Shown: positions 34,061 to 45,425, counted from the first letter of the stretch. The stretch is DNA of 64,000 nucleotides from Bactericera cockerelli (GCA_024516035.1 CM044966.1:15204346-15268345); one strand, 5' to 3'. Translations and numbers: made by a program. The notes: generated by a model from the sequence alone, not told the origin.

Positions 34061-34794
34061 GATAAGACAGAGTAAAAGAAGAAGAAGAATACCAAGGGTT
34101 GGGTGGAAGAGATTGCCACAGGCAATAACCCCGCCCTTTAGGTAGGTCATTAACTTCATTTTCTTTTTTTTTTCTTTTTTTCCTGTATCTTTGCTTAATC
34201 TTATTGTTTTTCTTTATAATTTCATTCTATTTTACTATATGTATATATTTTTGTTCTACCTAATAAAGCTTACTATAATAATAATACCTAATAATAATTC
34301 TGGCAAATAAAAAAAGTCTGGCTGGGGGACTATAAACAGGGAGTGGACTAGCAGTCTGGCTGGGGGACTTAAAACAGGGAGCGGACCAGCAGTCTGGCTG
34401 GTCTACTCCCTGTTTATAGTCCCCCAGCCAGACTGCTGGCTTTTCCTTTTCATTGTTTTTATTGTTTCCATTTTTTTCATTCATTTATGTACGTATATTA
34501 TAAAGAATTTAAATGTGTTGATAACAGAAATAACCCAATGAGAGTGGCCCGAAACAATTTACCTACGGCAATGCCTCATTTTGTAGAGTAGGGTTAGGAA
34601 AAATAAATACAGGACCGTAATTCGTGTGCAGCCATATGGGAATTACAGATATTTTTTCATTATTTTTTAAAAGTTTCCATGGATTTATATTTCACAAATA
34701 AACATCTATCTTCAACAAATAATGAGGGTATACCCACCTTCAAAAGATAAAAATCTTGTGCTGAAGGTGGGGATATTAATTAACAGGGACTTAC

Positions 34795-34863
34795 CTCTTT
34801 CATTGGTGCTGAGAGGCGGGTCCAGTTCCAAGTACCCGTAGGTGGGCGTCTGGGTGACGTCAG
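34795..34863 (-). CDS. Possible E14 extension: in-frame copy of the E14 3' end with second donor
   Basis: On the minus strand, 87 bp after the E14 donor, a second AG|GTAAGTCCC donor follows a diverged copy of the exon end (DVTQTPTYGYLELDPPLST). The offset 34882-34795 is 87 bp, or 29 codons, and no stop lies between, so use of this donor would lengthen the product by 29 residues without changing phase. Whether it is used cannot be seen. It may be an alternative 5' splice site or a silent duplicate. Confidence 0.45.
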
Positions 34864-34881
34864 ATATTAACAGGGACTTAC

Positions 34882-34987
34882 CTATGTCATTGGTGCTGAG
34901 GGGCGGGTCCAGTTCCAAGTACCCGTAGCTGGGCGCCTGGGTGACGTGGTACACAATATCCGAGGCCGGCACCCCGGGCTGCTCGAT
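34882..34987 (-). CDS. CSPG gene exon E14
   Basis: The 106-bp exon starts after TTGCCAG with IEQPGVPASDIVYHVTQAPS and continues YGYLELDPPLSTNDI, ending in phase 1 at G|GTAAGT. It is the PxYGYLEL strand of a CSPG repeat. An 87-bp tandem copy of its 3' end with donor follows at 34795-34863, and the frame stays open through both. Confidence 0.87.
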
Positions 34988-36036
34988 CTGGCAACACAGA
35001 ATAGACAAGGGAGCACCATTAGTTGATCAAACTGATTATTATTATTATAGTAAGCTTTGTAGAACAAAAATATATACATATAGTAAAATAGAATGAAATT
35101 ATAAAGCAAAACAATAAGATTAAGCAAAGATAAAGGAAAAAAAGAGAATGAAGTTAATGTCCTACCTAAAGGACGGGGTTATTGCCTGTGGCAATCTCTT
35201 CCACCCAACTGATCAGAGGTCTAGCCAGCGTCACGATGGTGCGTTGAATGTACCATTTCTCGTAGGATCAACTTTTTTTTATTTTATTTTTTTATTTATA
35301 TTGAATCTTAAATAAATAAATATCGAATCTATCAATTAATACTCTTCCTATTTTAAGTTTTTATTATTTTTTATCAAATTATGACGTTGTACACATGTTT
35401 GAATGTACATTATTTATTCATTTATTTTTAAACAAGAATTGACGGGATGTATTCCCATTTATTACAATATTATTAAAAATAAAATAAAAATCACATGTAT
35501 AATTCATTTTGACAACAACAAAAATATATCTACTTTGTCAGCTATATTGTTCTCCAATTTTTGCATTCGCTGGAGTGGGGAGAATTCGCCTTTGTTTGTT
35601 CTATTCCGTCGAAGTTTGAAAGTATTTTTATTCCTGGAGTTAAATTGTTTAACATGAAAAGTTGATCAAATAAGTCTGGAGTATCGATTTTATTATGAAA
35701 GATCTTGTGTAGGAATGTCAGGTCTAGCATATTTCTTCGAAGTTCAAGTGATTTATGTACACAATTATCTTATCTTATCAACGACGTTAACACCCCCGGT
35801 CGTATATGACCATACCGTCGAAAAACGACGTTCTTCTTTTACTCTGTCTTATCCCGCTCAAGCAGGGTCGACGTTGTTCAACCTCATGGTTGAGGTTGGT
35901 TGGTTTTGGCACATTTTTTACAGCTGGATGCCCTTCCTAACGCCAACGATTCTATTTAATTTAACGTCCTGGATTAGGACGGGGGTTTTACCCTCCATTC
36001 GCTGGGAATCGTTAAACCCCAATAAAAAATACTCAC

Positions 36037-36236
36037 CAGCAAACTCTGTCTCGTGATCACGAAGCCGGTAGACTCTTCAATGAGCAGCGTCTCGTTGCGC
36101 ATGCGCACGAGGTCGGAGTAGTAAAGGCCGGGATATATGGAGACCAGAGCGACGGTGTCGTTCCAGGCCCGGTCCCCCGCGTCTAGGCGGAGCTTGAACA
36201 CGTCCCGGCGGATCATGTGACCCGGGCCTAGCGCTC
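36037..36236 (-). CDS. CSPG gene exon E13
   Basis: The 200-bp exon enters in phase 1 after CCCCCAG. It encodes GALGPGHMIRRDVFKLRLDA and GDRAWNDTVALVSIYPGLYY, then NETLLIEESTGFVITRQSLL, ending in phase 0 at CTG|GTGAGT. It ends one CSPG repeat (RRDVFKLRLDAG) and starts the next. Confidence 0.88.
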
Positions 36237-37052
36237 CTGGGGGAAGCAATGAATTTTACACCATCACTGAACCACTATTCAATACACTGGACCACTATTC
36301 AGTACACTGGACCACTATTCAGTACACTGAACCAAAAGAGTTTTAGTGGAAGAGATTGCCAAAAAAAAAAAACCAAAAGAGTGATTGCCATTATGTGTGT
36401 TTATACTATTTTTTCTACTTTCCTTATCCTATAATTAGTAAAGTATTGTATTTCCTTTTTATTGTTTATATTGTTGCCATTTTTTAATTATATAAGCAGT
36501 ACATATTATATGTCTTTTCTTATCTGATAAATTTGAATGTGAATTTATTTATTTCAAGTGAAAAACGAACAGTTGATTCCCTCACAATAAATGGGGATCA
36601 GCCTATTATATGCTACTCACTATAAGACAAGTATAGATATAAACATGAGGTATAAAATTTAAGAAAGGTAAATAGTAAAATGTAAAAAGTATAATAAAAA
36701 AAATAAATGCTTGACAGACATGTACTGATGTACCTTCATAAGATGTTTGACAAGTACATGGGCAGTAATAATTGATTTAAAGTAAGTGGAGAAATAGGTT
36801 GGCCTTAATCAATTAACAAATTCAATTGAAGAGAATGCCGAAGGCATTATCACCACCCTTGATCAGGCTTTGTTTATATTTATTTCACCATGTTACAATG
36901 TTCATTGTATATAAAAAAAAATGTAAATAAAGCTTGGTCCAATTGTTTATAAATTGTTTATAAAACAAAATTTAACTAGATTATTGAAAGTACTAGGGCC
37001 AAGAGAAAATTCCAGATCAAGAATTTAATAATAATAATAATAACACCCTCAC

Positions 37053-37255
37053 CATTCTGCACATACACCAGGGCGCCCTCACTGACGTCTCGCTGGGAGA
37101 AGCTGGTGATGGACAGGTCGCCCCTCTTCTGGGCCTCCCCGCCCCTGAGGTCTCCCCCACTCGGGGACGTGGCGGGGCCGCCACCACGGGGGGACAGTGC
37201 GGGGGGCGGACGGAACTGGAGCTCTCCGTAGCTGGGGTACTCCAGGATGTCGTAT
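37053..37255 (-). CDS. CSPG gene exon E12
   Basis: The 203-bp exon starts after TTCTCAG and encodes KYDILEYPSYGELQFRPPPA, a Gly/Pro/Arg-rich insert, then LSITSFSQRDVSEGALVYVQ, ending in phase 1 before GTGAGG. It is a CSPG core (YPSYGEL...FSQRDVSEGALVY) with a ~30-residue low-complexity insertion. Confidence 0.88.
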
Positions 37256-37592
37256 CTGAGAATTATAATAATGTTTCTTTATTTATTTACACTTTATTTA
37301 AACGACGTATTATATACAATACAAATATTTACAAATTAAAATACAATATAATAGAAGAAAAAATATACAATATAATAATGTTTATTTTAGTAGTCACTGT
37401 GGTCGAGTGAGTTAGCGCTCTAGGCATTGCACACATGGTGACCTGGGTTCGATTCCCAGCGGGGGAGGATTTTTTCTGCTCTGTACTTGGATGTTCGGGG
37501 TCCACTCATACCTCGTGAGGAAAAATGAGCAGCTGCTTTGATGTGAAGCAGCGACTATCAGGTGTGAGGGTGGCCTTAATACTTATACTTAC

Positions 37593-37647
37593 TTAATCTG
37601 GGCGGGGTTCATATCCACATTGGTTTCACTGCCCAGGTGTGAGGGTG
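37593..37647 (-). pseudogene. Copy of the 3' end of exon E11 with donor
   Basis: About 55 bp matching the 3' end of E11 and followed by the same GTAAGTATAAG donor. It lies downstream, with a SINE and a retroposon tail between the copies. A short internal stretch of the exon is missing. Confidence 0.8.
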
Positions 37648-37853
37648 TCCTTAATACTTATATTTATTTTTTATTTATTTATTTACACTTTATTATACAA
37701 TATAATATAATAGAAGAAAATACAATATAATAGAAGAAAAAAATAAAGAAAAAATAAATAAATATATACATAATATAAGAGTATGTTCTAACTAAAGGGC
37801 GGGGTTATTGCCTTAGGCAATCTCTTCCACCCAACCCTTGTACTTATACTTAC

Positions 37854-37998
37854 TTAATCTGGGCGGGGTTCATGTCCACATTGGTTTCACTCCCCAGGTG
37901 CTCAGGTGTGAGGGTAGCCTCACCCCCCTCCCTCACTATGAGGCTGCTAGAGTTCACAACTCGCACGTACGGGGCCGATGCGTGGATGTGAAGAATAC
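37854..37998 (-). CDS. CSPG gene exon E11
   Basis: The 145-bp exon enters in phase 1 after CTCGCAG. It encodes ILHIHASAPYVRVVNSSSLI and VREGGEATLTPEHLGSETNV, then MNPAQI, and ends in phase 2 at AA|GTAAGT. The pattern VREGGEATLTPEHL is the start of a CSPG repeat. A copy of its 3' end and donor lies at 37593-37647. Confidence 0.87.
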
Positions 37999-39005
37999 CT
38001 GCGAGGAATAAATAGGTAAATAAAATAAAATCAAAAAAAAGTTATAAAAAAAAGTTATCATAGTTGTGTTATCACTTTCGTGATATGAGTCTGGCTGGGG
38101 GACTATAAACAGGGAGTAGACAAGCAGTCTGGCTGGGGGACTATAAACTGATAAGAGACCCAACACATGCTTGCGCACTTCGGGTCTCTTCTACTGCAAT
38201 TTAAATAACAAAAAAACAATTTTAAGAATTTTATCTATGTATATAATATTATTTTATTTAAGTTTTGTTTCTGTGCTTCTTAATTGTTATATGTTTAAAA
38301 AAAATAAATGATGAAAAAGTATTAAAAAAAAAAAATATGTAATGGGTAGTTAAACGTAGAAGCAATAGGTATAGGTGCACACAGAATTTATGCACAATAT
38401 TGAAGGGGTTTCATAATGCATTAGTTCTTTTAAGCTACGAAAGTTTAGTTCAAAATGAGGCCCATCAGATAAGCTCAGTACTATAAAAGAATGCACAAGT
38501 CATAATAAAATGCATCGTATTGAAGGGGTTTTAATGCGCATTAAAACCCCTTCAATATTTTACCTCCAGCAAATCTTCTTCTTCTTTTTTTAATACGAGT
38601 TAATATGGGGTTTAATATAAAAGACCTGTTTGACTGCTGGAGTAGAGGGACTTTTCAGTCTTACCTCGACAGTATAAAAGAGGTTTATTCTATTCATTCA
38701 ATTCAATTCTATCTTATCTTCTTTGGACTACATCTACCAACTTTAATTTGATTGTTTGAAAACAAAGCTATTATTTACATTAGATAAAAGCTACATTTTA
38801 ATTGCACTATCATCATCATTGTACAGACAGTGGAGGAATGACTCAGCACTTCTACGACTGCCTTTACAAGGAGGCGAATAATTGACAAGGGTCCCCAGAA
38901 CCAAGCCAATGCTGGTCTACTCCCTGTTTATAGTCCCCCAGCCAGACAATTTACAAATAAATAAAATTAATATATTTAAAAAAAAAAAATCCATTTATCA
39001 ATCAG

Positions 39006-39049
39006 GTTTCCTGCACGTGAACGACAAGGCAGCCTATGAGCTCCCCCTG
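39006..39049 (+). pseudogene. Inverted copy of the E21 5' end with acceptor
   Basis: On the plus strand, TTATCAATCAG is followed by 44 bp matching the start of E21 (FLHVNDKAAYELPL). It is in the opposite orientation to the gene, about 16 kb from E21 in the E10-E11 intron. It stops just before a TTGAAGGGGTTTTA hairpin. Confidence 0.85.
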
Positions 39050-39110
39050 CCCTTCAATACACTATCTTGAAGGGGTTTTATAACCCATTAAAACCCCTTC
39101 AATATCTTAC

Positions 39111-39210
39111 CTTCGACAAAGTGGGCCCCGTCCGATACCCGCAGTACCACTGAGGGATGTGTCAGGTTGCTCTGGTGGCGGTATCTCACTCTGCCGGAGT
39201 CTATGTCGGC
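39111..39210 (-). CDS. CSPG gene exon E10
   Basis: The 100-bp exon starts after TTTCAG and encodes ADIDSGRVRYRHQSNLTHPS and VVLRVSDGAHFVE. E9-E10 reads AEFSQADIDSGRVRYRH, a textbook CSPG core ending in RVSDG. It ends in phase 1, G|GTAAGA. The intron begins with a short hairpin (39066-39104). Confidence 0.9.
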
Positions 39211-40309
39211 CTGAAAGTTCACAAAATCTCATCATTACCTGTCCAGTCATTTTACTATTGATTTTTTGTTATTGAAGGGGTTTTAATGCGCTATGAAACC
39301 CCTTCAATATGGTGGTTCTTTATTACATGTCCTTTTCTCCTTCTTTTACTCTGTCTTATCCCGCTTAAGCAGGGTCGACGTTGTTCAACCTCATGCTTGA
39401 GGTTGGTTGGTTTTGGCACATTTTTACGGCTGGATGCCCTTCCTAACGCCAACGATTCTACTTAATTTAACGTCCTGGATTAGGACGGGGGTTTTACCCT
39501 CCATTCGCTGGGAATCGTACCAACTACCCACATTAACCTCACCCAGCCTGGGTAGGGCCGGAATTGCCAGCCTCACGTGTTCGGAAGGAACAGAATTTTC
39601 TATGCGAAAAGTCTGCTCCGACCGGGGATCGAACTCAGGATCTCTGGACTACGGGCAGTAGTCACAACCGTTACGCCACGGAGGCTGGCTTTATTACATC
39701 TTGTCCATTCAATAGAATAGAAAAGTACATCATTACCTGTCCAATCAATTTACATCTTGTCCATTTAAAATAGAGTAGAAAATTTGCTTGCAAGTAAAAT
39801 CCAAGGGTATTAATAGACATTTCTGTTGTACTTCCGCGGACATAAGTCTAGATTTTGCGTATCGTTTTAATTGAGGAAATGCAATTTCTGACACGAACTT
39901 GTAATCCTGATTTTATCTACTAATTTTGCCCTAAGAGTACAGATGTCAGTCTGTATATCTGTGTGAATGTCTGTCTGTATGTCTGTCTATATCTCTGTAT
40001 GTCTGTATATCTTTCTGTAACCGACCTCAGTAGCTTGATCGATAAGGCAGCGGATTTGTAACCTTCAGCGTAGATTTAGTAAAACGAGTTTGAGTAGTTG
40101 GGATATCACGAAAGTGATTAACATAAATAGAGAGGAAATGCAGCAGCTGTGATGGGCACAGTGCCTCGCTCCTCAGAGTTGGAGAGCATTTTTTATATTT
40201 TATAAATAATTTTGTAAATAAATATCTATTTGAAGAGTGTAATTTATCTAGGTAAAAAAAAAAAGATAACTAAATATATCTCTGTATGTCTGTATTCTGT
40301 ATATATTTC

Positions 40310-40765
40310 TGTACAAGGCTATGGAAATTACCTGTGAGAACTCAACGAGGGCCTCTTTCGAAGTCAATCTGTATATCTGTCTGAATGTCTGTCTATGTCT
40401 CTGTGTTCTGTATATCTTTCTGTACAAGACTATGTGGAAATTACCTGTGAGAACTCAGCCAGGGCTGGAAGGGGTGATAACTTATTAAAATATATCTCTA
40501 TATGTCTGTATTCTGTATATCTTTCTGTACAAGGCTATAGAAATTACCTGAGGACTCAGCGAGGGCCTCTTTCGAAATCAGTCTGTATATCTGTCTATGT
40601 CTCTGTGTTCTGTATATCTTTCTGTACAAGGCTATGGAAATTACCTGTGAGAACTCAGCGAGGGCCTCTTTCGGAGTCAGTCTGTATATCTGTCTGAATG
40701 TCTGTCTGTGTATCTGTCTATATCTCTGTATGTCTGTATTCTGTACAAGACTATGTGGAAATTAC
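40310..40765. repeat. About 100-120-bp repeats carrying the E9 donor end
   Basis: Four degenerate copies plus the true site of AATTACCTGTGAGAACTCAG (plus strand), the E9 exon end with its donor at 40330, 40443, 40546, 40643 and 40764. They are separated by (CTGTATGT)-like microsatellite. The extent of exon copied varies; the copy at 40546 has lost bases near the junction. Confidence 0.85.
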
Positions 40766-41017
40766 CTGTGAGAACTCAGCGAGGGGTGGGAGGGGTCGAA
40801 TAGGCGTGACCGCCGAGTACAGAGCTCCGCCCTCACTGGCGCGCACGCTGTAGATAATGTTGTGGGGCGTGGCGTCCATGTCTTCATCCGCGTACGAGAG
40901 ATGCGAGGGGAGGAGCAAGTGGGAGGAGTCAGAGACGAGCTCTAGCGTCTGATTGGCTGAGCGGTGAGGCGCGTTGTCATTGGTGAGAGCGACCGAGACG
41001 GATATAGTTCCGATGTA
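40766..41017 (-). CDS. CSPG gene exon E9
   Basis: The 252-bp exon (84 codons, phase 0/0) starts after CTCCAG with YIGTISVSVALTNDNAPHRS, has YADEDMDATPHNIIYSV and ends PPLAEFSQ before GTAATT. It holds an NDNAPH linker and the first half of the next CSPG repeat. Both ends have been copied: donor ends on the left (40330-40650), a 171-bp 5' part on the right (41323-41493). Confidence 0.88.
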
Positions 41018-41322
41018 CTGGAGATGTAGACGAGGGATCAATCAATTTTACTGTATATTTATACATTACTGTATGTTTACAATTAAGGTAAAGATAAAAT
41101 TAAATTTGATATATATTTGAAATACATTTAAAGTAAATTACACATTTAAAATATATTATTAAACATTAAAATATGTCGATAACTTCTGTACTAAAAAAAA
41201 AAAGATGGAAACAGAAAGTTTGAAGAATGGAAATTAGAACAGAAAGTTTGAAGAATAGAAATTAGAACAGAAAGTTTGAAGAATAGAAATTAGAACAGAA
41301 AGTTTGAAGAATAGAAATTAGA

Positions 41323-41493
41323 GCTGTAGATAATGTTGTGGGGCGTGGCGTCCATGTCTTCATCCGCGTACGAGAGATGCGAGGGGAGGAGCAAGTGGGA
41401 GGAGTCACAGACGAGCTCTAGCGTCTGATTGGCTGAGCGGTGAGGCGCGTTGTCATTGGTGAGAGCGACCGAGACGGAGATAGTTCCGATGTA
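41323..41493 (-). pseudogene. Partial duplicate of exon E9 (5' part plus acceptor)
   Basis: 171 bp almost identical to the first 57 codons of E9, with the CTCCAG acceptor intact and an S-to-C change (LVCDSS). It has no donor and runs into a GAATAGAAATTAGAACAGAA tandem repeat (41220-41322). Two shorter copies of the acceptor region lie at about 41611-41645 and 41752-41786. Since transcription runs right to left, these acceptors come before the true one. Confidence 0.8.
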
Positions 41494-42237
41494 CTGGAGA
41501 TGTAGACGAGGGAGATGTTGAGTGATATAGGGAACAGATGTCCTTGTCAAATATATCGATATATCGCTCGAAACATATCGATATATTTTTCTGAGGGGTA
41601 TTTTTTTCTAGAGATAGTTCCGATGTACTGGAGATATAGACGATGGAGATGTTGAGTGATATAGGGAACAGATGTCCTTGTCAAATATATTGATATCGAT
41701 GTATCGCTCGAAACATATCGATATATTTTTCTGAGGGGTATTTTTTTCTAGAGATAGTTCCGATGTACTGGAGATATAGACGAGGGAGATGTTGAGTGAT
41801 ATAGGGAACGGATGTCCTTTTTAGTAAATATATCGGACCTCTCAAATCGGACATTTTTTTTTCATACATGGAGTATGAAAAGAAATGTGAAAAAACAGAA
41901 AAAAAAGAAGAACAAAAAAAATGTTTCTAGGAAAAAAAAATGTTTCTAGGAAAAAAAAATGTATTAACTGATGGATATGCTGTGTACTGGCAATCAGAAA
42001 AAATGCTGACAGCATCTTTGTTATATTTTTTTATAATAAATATAACATTTGTTTCTCTCTATCGATATATCGCTCGAAACATATCGATATATTTTTCCGA
42101 GGGGTTTCTAGAGAAGGCCGGGAATTGGCGGGAAAACGGTTTTTTGGTTCTGTAGACCTACAAAAAGTTGCTCAGTCCTAATCGGGCAGTATAAATAGGG
42201 CGATATTATTATTATTATTCTTAAATGAGTCAATTAC

Positions 42238-42352
42238 CTGGAAGTCCTCCTTGTCAATGCTGACGGCAACGAATTCAATTCTGTCTGTCCTAGACTCACT
42301 GTCGTCATGCGAGTACAGGATCAGACTCCTACTCAGCTGAGTGCCGCTGAAA
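42238..42352 (-). CDS. CSPG gene exon E8
   Basis: The 115-bp exon starts after TTCTGCAG. With the two bases carried from E7 it reads SFSGTQLSRSLILYSHDDSE, followed by DRIEFVAVSIDKEDFQ, ending CAG|GTAATT, phase 0. It supplies the core LSRSLILYSHDD...IEFVAVS of a CSPG repeat. Confidence 0.87.
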
Positions 42353-43859
42353 CTGCAGAAAACAAGGACACAAGAGGTATTATTATTATTATAAGGACAA
42401 AAGAGGTATTATTATTATAAGGACATAAGAGGTATTATACAAAAAAATAATTCAAATTTATTTTCGGAGTTCTATTTGTTGTAATGGGATATTGCGTTGA
42501 TTAGAGCGGATGTAAAAAAAATTCCTGCGCCGCTGGGAATCGAACCCAGGTCATCATGCGTACAATGCCTAGCGCGCTAACTCACTCTGCCACGGTGACT
42601 ACTGAAATGACCATACAGTTGAAAGCAATGTTAAATTTTTGTTTAAAAAAACGCTTGCATACGAGTCTGCAACCATTGCGACATTTTCATCTTTACTATT
42701 CAAGGTCCAAAACCCAACTGACCAAATTTCGTATTGTGCGCATGACACACACTTTCCCTCTTCTCTTAGGGTTGCAATATCGAAACGAAAATATCGATAT
42801 TAGGTATATCGATAATATCGAAACCATAATATCGATATCCGATATTAGAAGACTTCTCTCCCTTTACAATTCAATATTTCGTTACATAATATCGTTACAT
42901 AATTTCGTCACATAATTTTGGTTATGTGCCAGAGCAAAGACATGAAAATGTCAAAAATTGACAAAAGAGTGCAAAAATGAGGGAGGCCTTCGACTTGCCG
43001 ATACAGAATTTTTCGTGGAATCTAGAATGTAGGGATAATGGTATTCTACTATTTAAAATAAATTTGAAAAAAATCGGTTGATCTGTTTTGGAGATACAAG
43101 TGATTTAATGTAAAATCTCAAAATTGCCACGTGTATACAATGTGAAACAATAACGAGGAAGTACTGTGTCCAATATTGGCAGAGTATTTTTTAACAATGA
43201 ATATTTATTTAAAGAGAGGTCTGTAACACGCGGAGTCCTATTATTACAAATCTACAGTTGGATTTTTTTTTGTTGTATAAATATAGTTTTTATAAGTTGA
43301 ATAAATAGGTTACCACTATTTTATTCTCACTAGGTGCGGCTGGCGGGAAAATGTTTTGGGGGTGCTTTATAGAGTCCCTCTTTCAGTATCTTAAGAGTTT
43401 GTTAACTATGCCAACATAATAATTGTACATTATTTATTCTAGAAATGTGATCATTTTTATTGTGTACGAGCTAAGACTTGAGAAAATCTTCTCTTTTTTT
43501 TGTCTGGGGGTGCTGCAGTTCCGCAGCTCCTTAGCACCGACCGCGCCTGATTCTAACATTTTTTTTTTTTTCTTCAAAAATAGAATGTTCCTATTTTAAT
43601 CAAGAATTTTTCATGATTATTAGGAAAAATGTATTAGGACTTTTATTATTAGGAAAACTAAGGAAAAATCCATTGATTAGTTGTTGTTGTTGTAGCCAGC
43701 TTGGCTAAAGCTGGAGGGTTGAGTGATGGTCTCCAGCCAACTTTATTTCAAAGTTGCCTCGTCCTGAACCACATATTTCTATGTGCGATCAACCATCATG
43801 AGGACTTGGACTTTTATTTATAAGCCATTAAAACCTTAGGAAACTGCAAGCTAGCCTGG

Positions 43860-44180
43860 CTTGTAAGGGTTGGCTACTCTGTTCTCTGTTTATAGTCCCC
43901 CAGCCAGATTGCTGGTTTACTCACTGTTTATAGTCCCCGAGCCAGACTGCTGGTCTACTCACTGCTTATAGTCCCCCAGCCAGACTGCTGCTCTATTCCC
44001 TGTTTATAGTCCCCCAACCAGACTGCTGGTCTACCTATTTATAATCCCCAAGCCAGACTGCTGGTCTACTCCCTGTTTATAGTCCCCCAACCAGACTACT
44101 GGTCTACCTGTTTATAATCCCCAAGCCAGACTGCTGGTCTACTCCCTCGTTCTAGTGTATTGGGGTGTGTATGAATTAAA
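43860..44180. repeat. About 40-bp minisatellite, 'CTGTTTATAGTCCCCCAGCCAG' type
   Basis: Eight or so imperfect copies of a unit reading CTGGTCTACTCCCTGTTTATAG then TCCCCCAGCCAGACTG. The same unit occurs in short runs at 34310-34440, 38085-38160, 38910-38950 and 56085-56200. It looks like the amplified end of the family-H repeat (see 43680-43900). Confidence 0.8.
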
Positions 44181-44189
44181 AAAAAAAAA

Positions 44190-44700
44190 TAGTTACCTGG
44201 TGATGTTCCTGGCTAATTGACAAGGGCCCCCAGAACTGGTCTGATCCCTGTTTATAGTCCCCCAACCAGACTGCTGGTCTACTCACTGTTTATAGTCCCC
44301 CAGCCAGACTGCTGGTCTACTCCCCCTTTCTAGTGTATTGGGTGTGTATGAATTTAAAAAAAAAATAGTTACCTGGTGATGTTCCTGGCTAATTGACAAG
44401 GGCCCCCAGAACTGGTCTGATCCCTGTTTATAGTCCCCAACCCAGACTGCTGGTCTACTTCCTCTTTCTAGTGTATTGGGTGTGTATGAATTAAAAAATA
44501 AAAAAAGTAGTTATCTGGTGATGTTCCTGGCTAATTGACAAGGGCCCCCAGAACTGGTCTGATCCCTTTTTATAGTCCCCCAGCCAGACTGCTGGTCTAC
44601 TCACTGATTATAGTCCCTCAGCCAGACTGCTGGTCTACTCACTGTTTATAATCCCCAACCCAGACTGCTGGTCTACTTCCTGTTTCTAGTGTATTGGGCG
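44190..44700. repeat. Three higher-order repeats carrying the E7 donor end
   Basis: Three units of about 140-190 bp, each with the E7 exon end plus donor (plus-strand ACCTGGTGATGTTCCTGG), then CTAATTGACAAGGGC and copies of a ~40-bp motif (TTTATAGTCCCCCAGCCAGA). In the third unit the donor GT is changed to AT (position 44514). Confidence 0.82.
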
Positions 44701-44962
44701 TGTATGAATAGTTCTGGGCTTAATAGCTTTACTTATAAAACTTTGCCCTTATATGATTTTCTATTATTATCATTATTATTAAAATAAAAAAAAGTTATCA
44801 TATTTGTGTTAATCACTTTCGTGATATCACAACTACTCAAACTCGCTTTACAAAATCTACGCTGAAACCGGGACTTGAACCACCGACCTCCAGGTTACAA
44901 GTCCGCCGCCTTATCGATCAAGCTACTGAGGTCTTATTATTTAAAAAAAAAAGTGTAGTTAC

Positions 44963-45117
44963 CTGGTGATGTTCCTGGTCACAATCTTCTTGCTGGTCAC
45001 AGCCTCGGTGAGGTCAAGGCGACCATGACGGGGCGGGGAAGTGACGCGGTAGAACAGAGAGGACACGCCGTGACACACGATGCCTCCCGAGAGGCGCTCC
45101 TGTCCCCCTTCCACTAC
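44963..45117 (-). CDS. CSPG gene exon E7
   Basis: The 155-bp exon follows a run of nine C and CAG. It encodes VVEGGQERLSGGIVCHGVSS, then LFYRVTSPPRHGRLDL and KKIVTRNIT, ending in phase 2 at AG|GTAACT. The pattern FYRVTSPPRHGRL is a CSPG strand. Copies of its last ~16 bp and donor lie at about 44197, 44373 and 44515. Confidence 0.87.
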
Positions 45118-45199
45118 CTGGGGGGGGGGTCAAGTGAGATATAAAGTTTTAAAACAGAATAACAACACTCTTTAAATAAACATGGTTTTTTGATATGTT

Positions 45200-45425
45200 A
45201 ACTAGCGGGCTGTCGCCCGCTTTGCGGGCCGAGGCATGGCCGTGAAAGCAAAAAATCCTTTTCCGCCCATGGCAGGTGTTGTAGTGGGAATATCGAAAAA
45301 TCCCGTCTTATTGCACATTTAGACTATAAGACAAAGCTACGTACCAAATTTCAGCTCCCTAGGACTTACCAGTTCGGAGAAACAGTGATGAATCAGTGAG
45401 TGAAACTCTCTTTTATAAGTATAGA
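45200..45425 (+). mobile_element. Interspersed repeat 'CGGGCTGTCGCCCGCTTTGC'
   Basis: ACTAGCGGGCTGTCGCCCGC, GGCCGAGGCATGGCCGTGAA and CCCGTCTTATTGCACAT are shared with 55224-55447, with the same order and length (~225 bp). No coding content. Confidence 0.75.
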
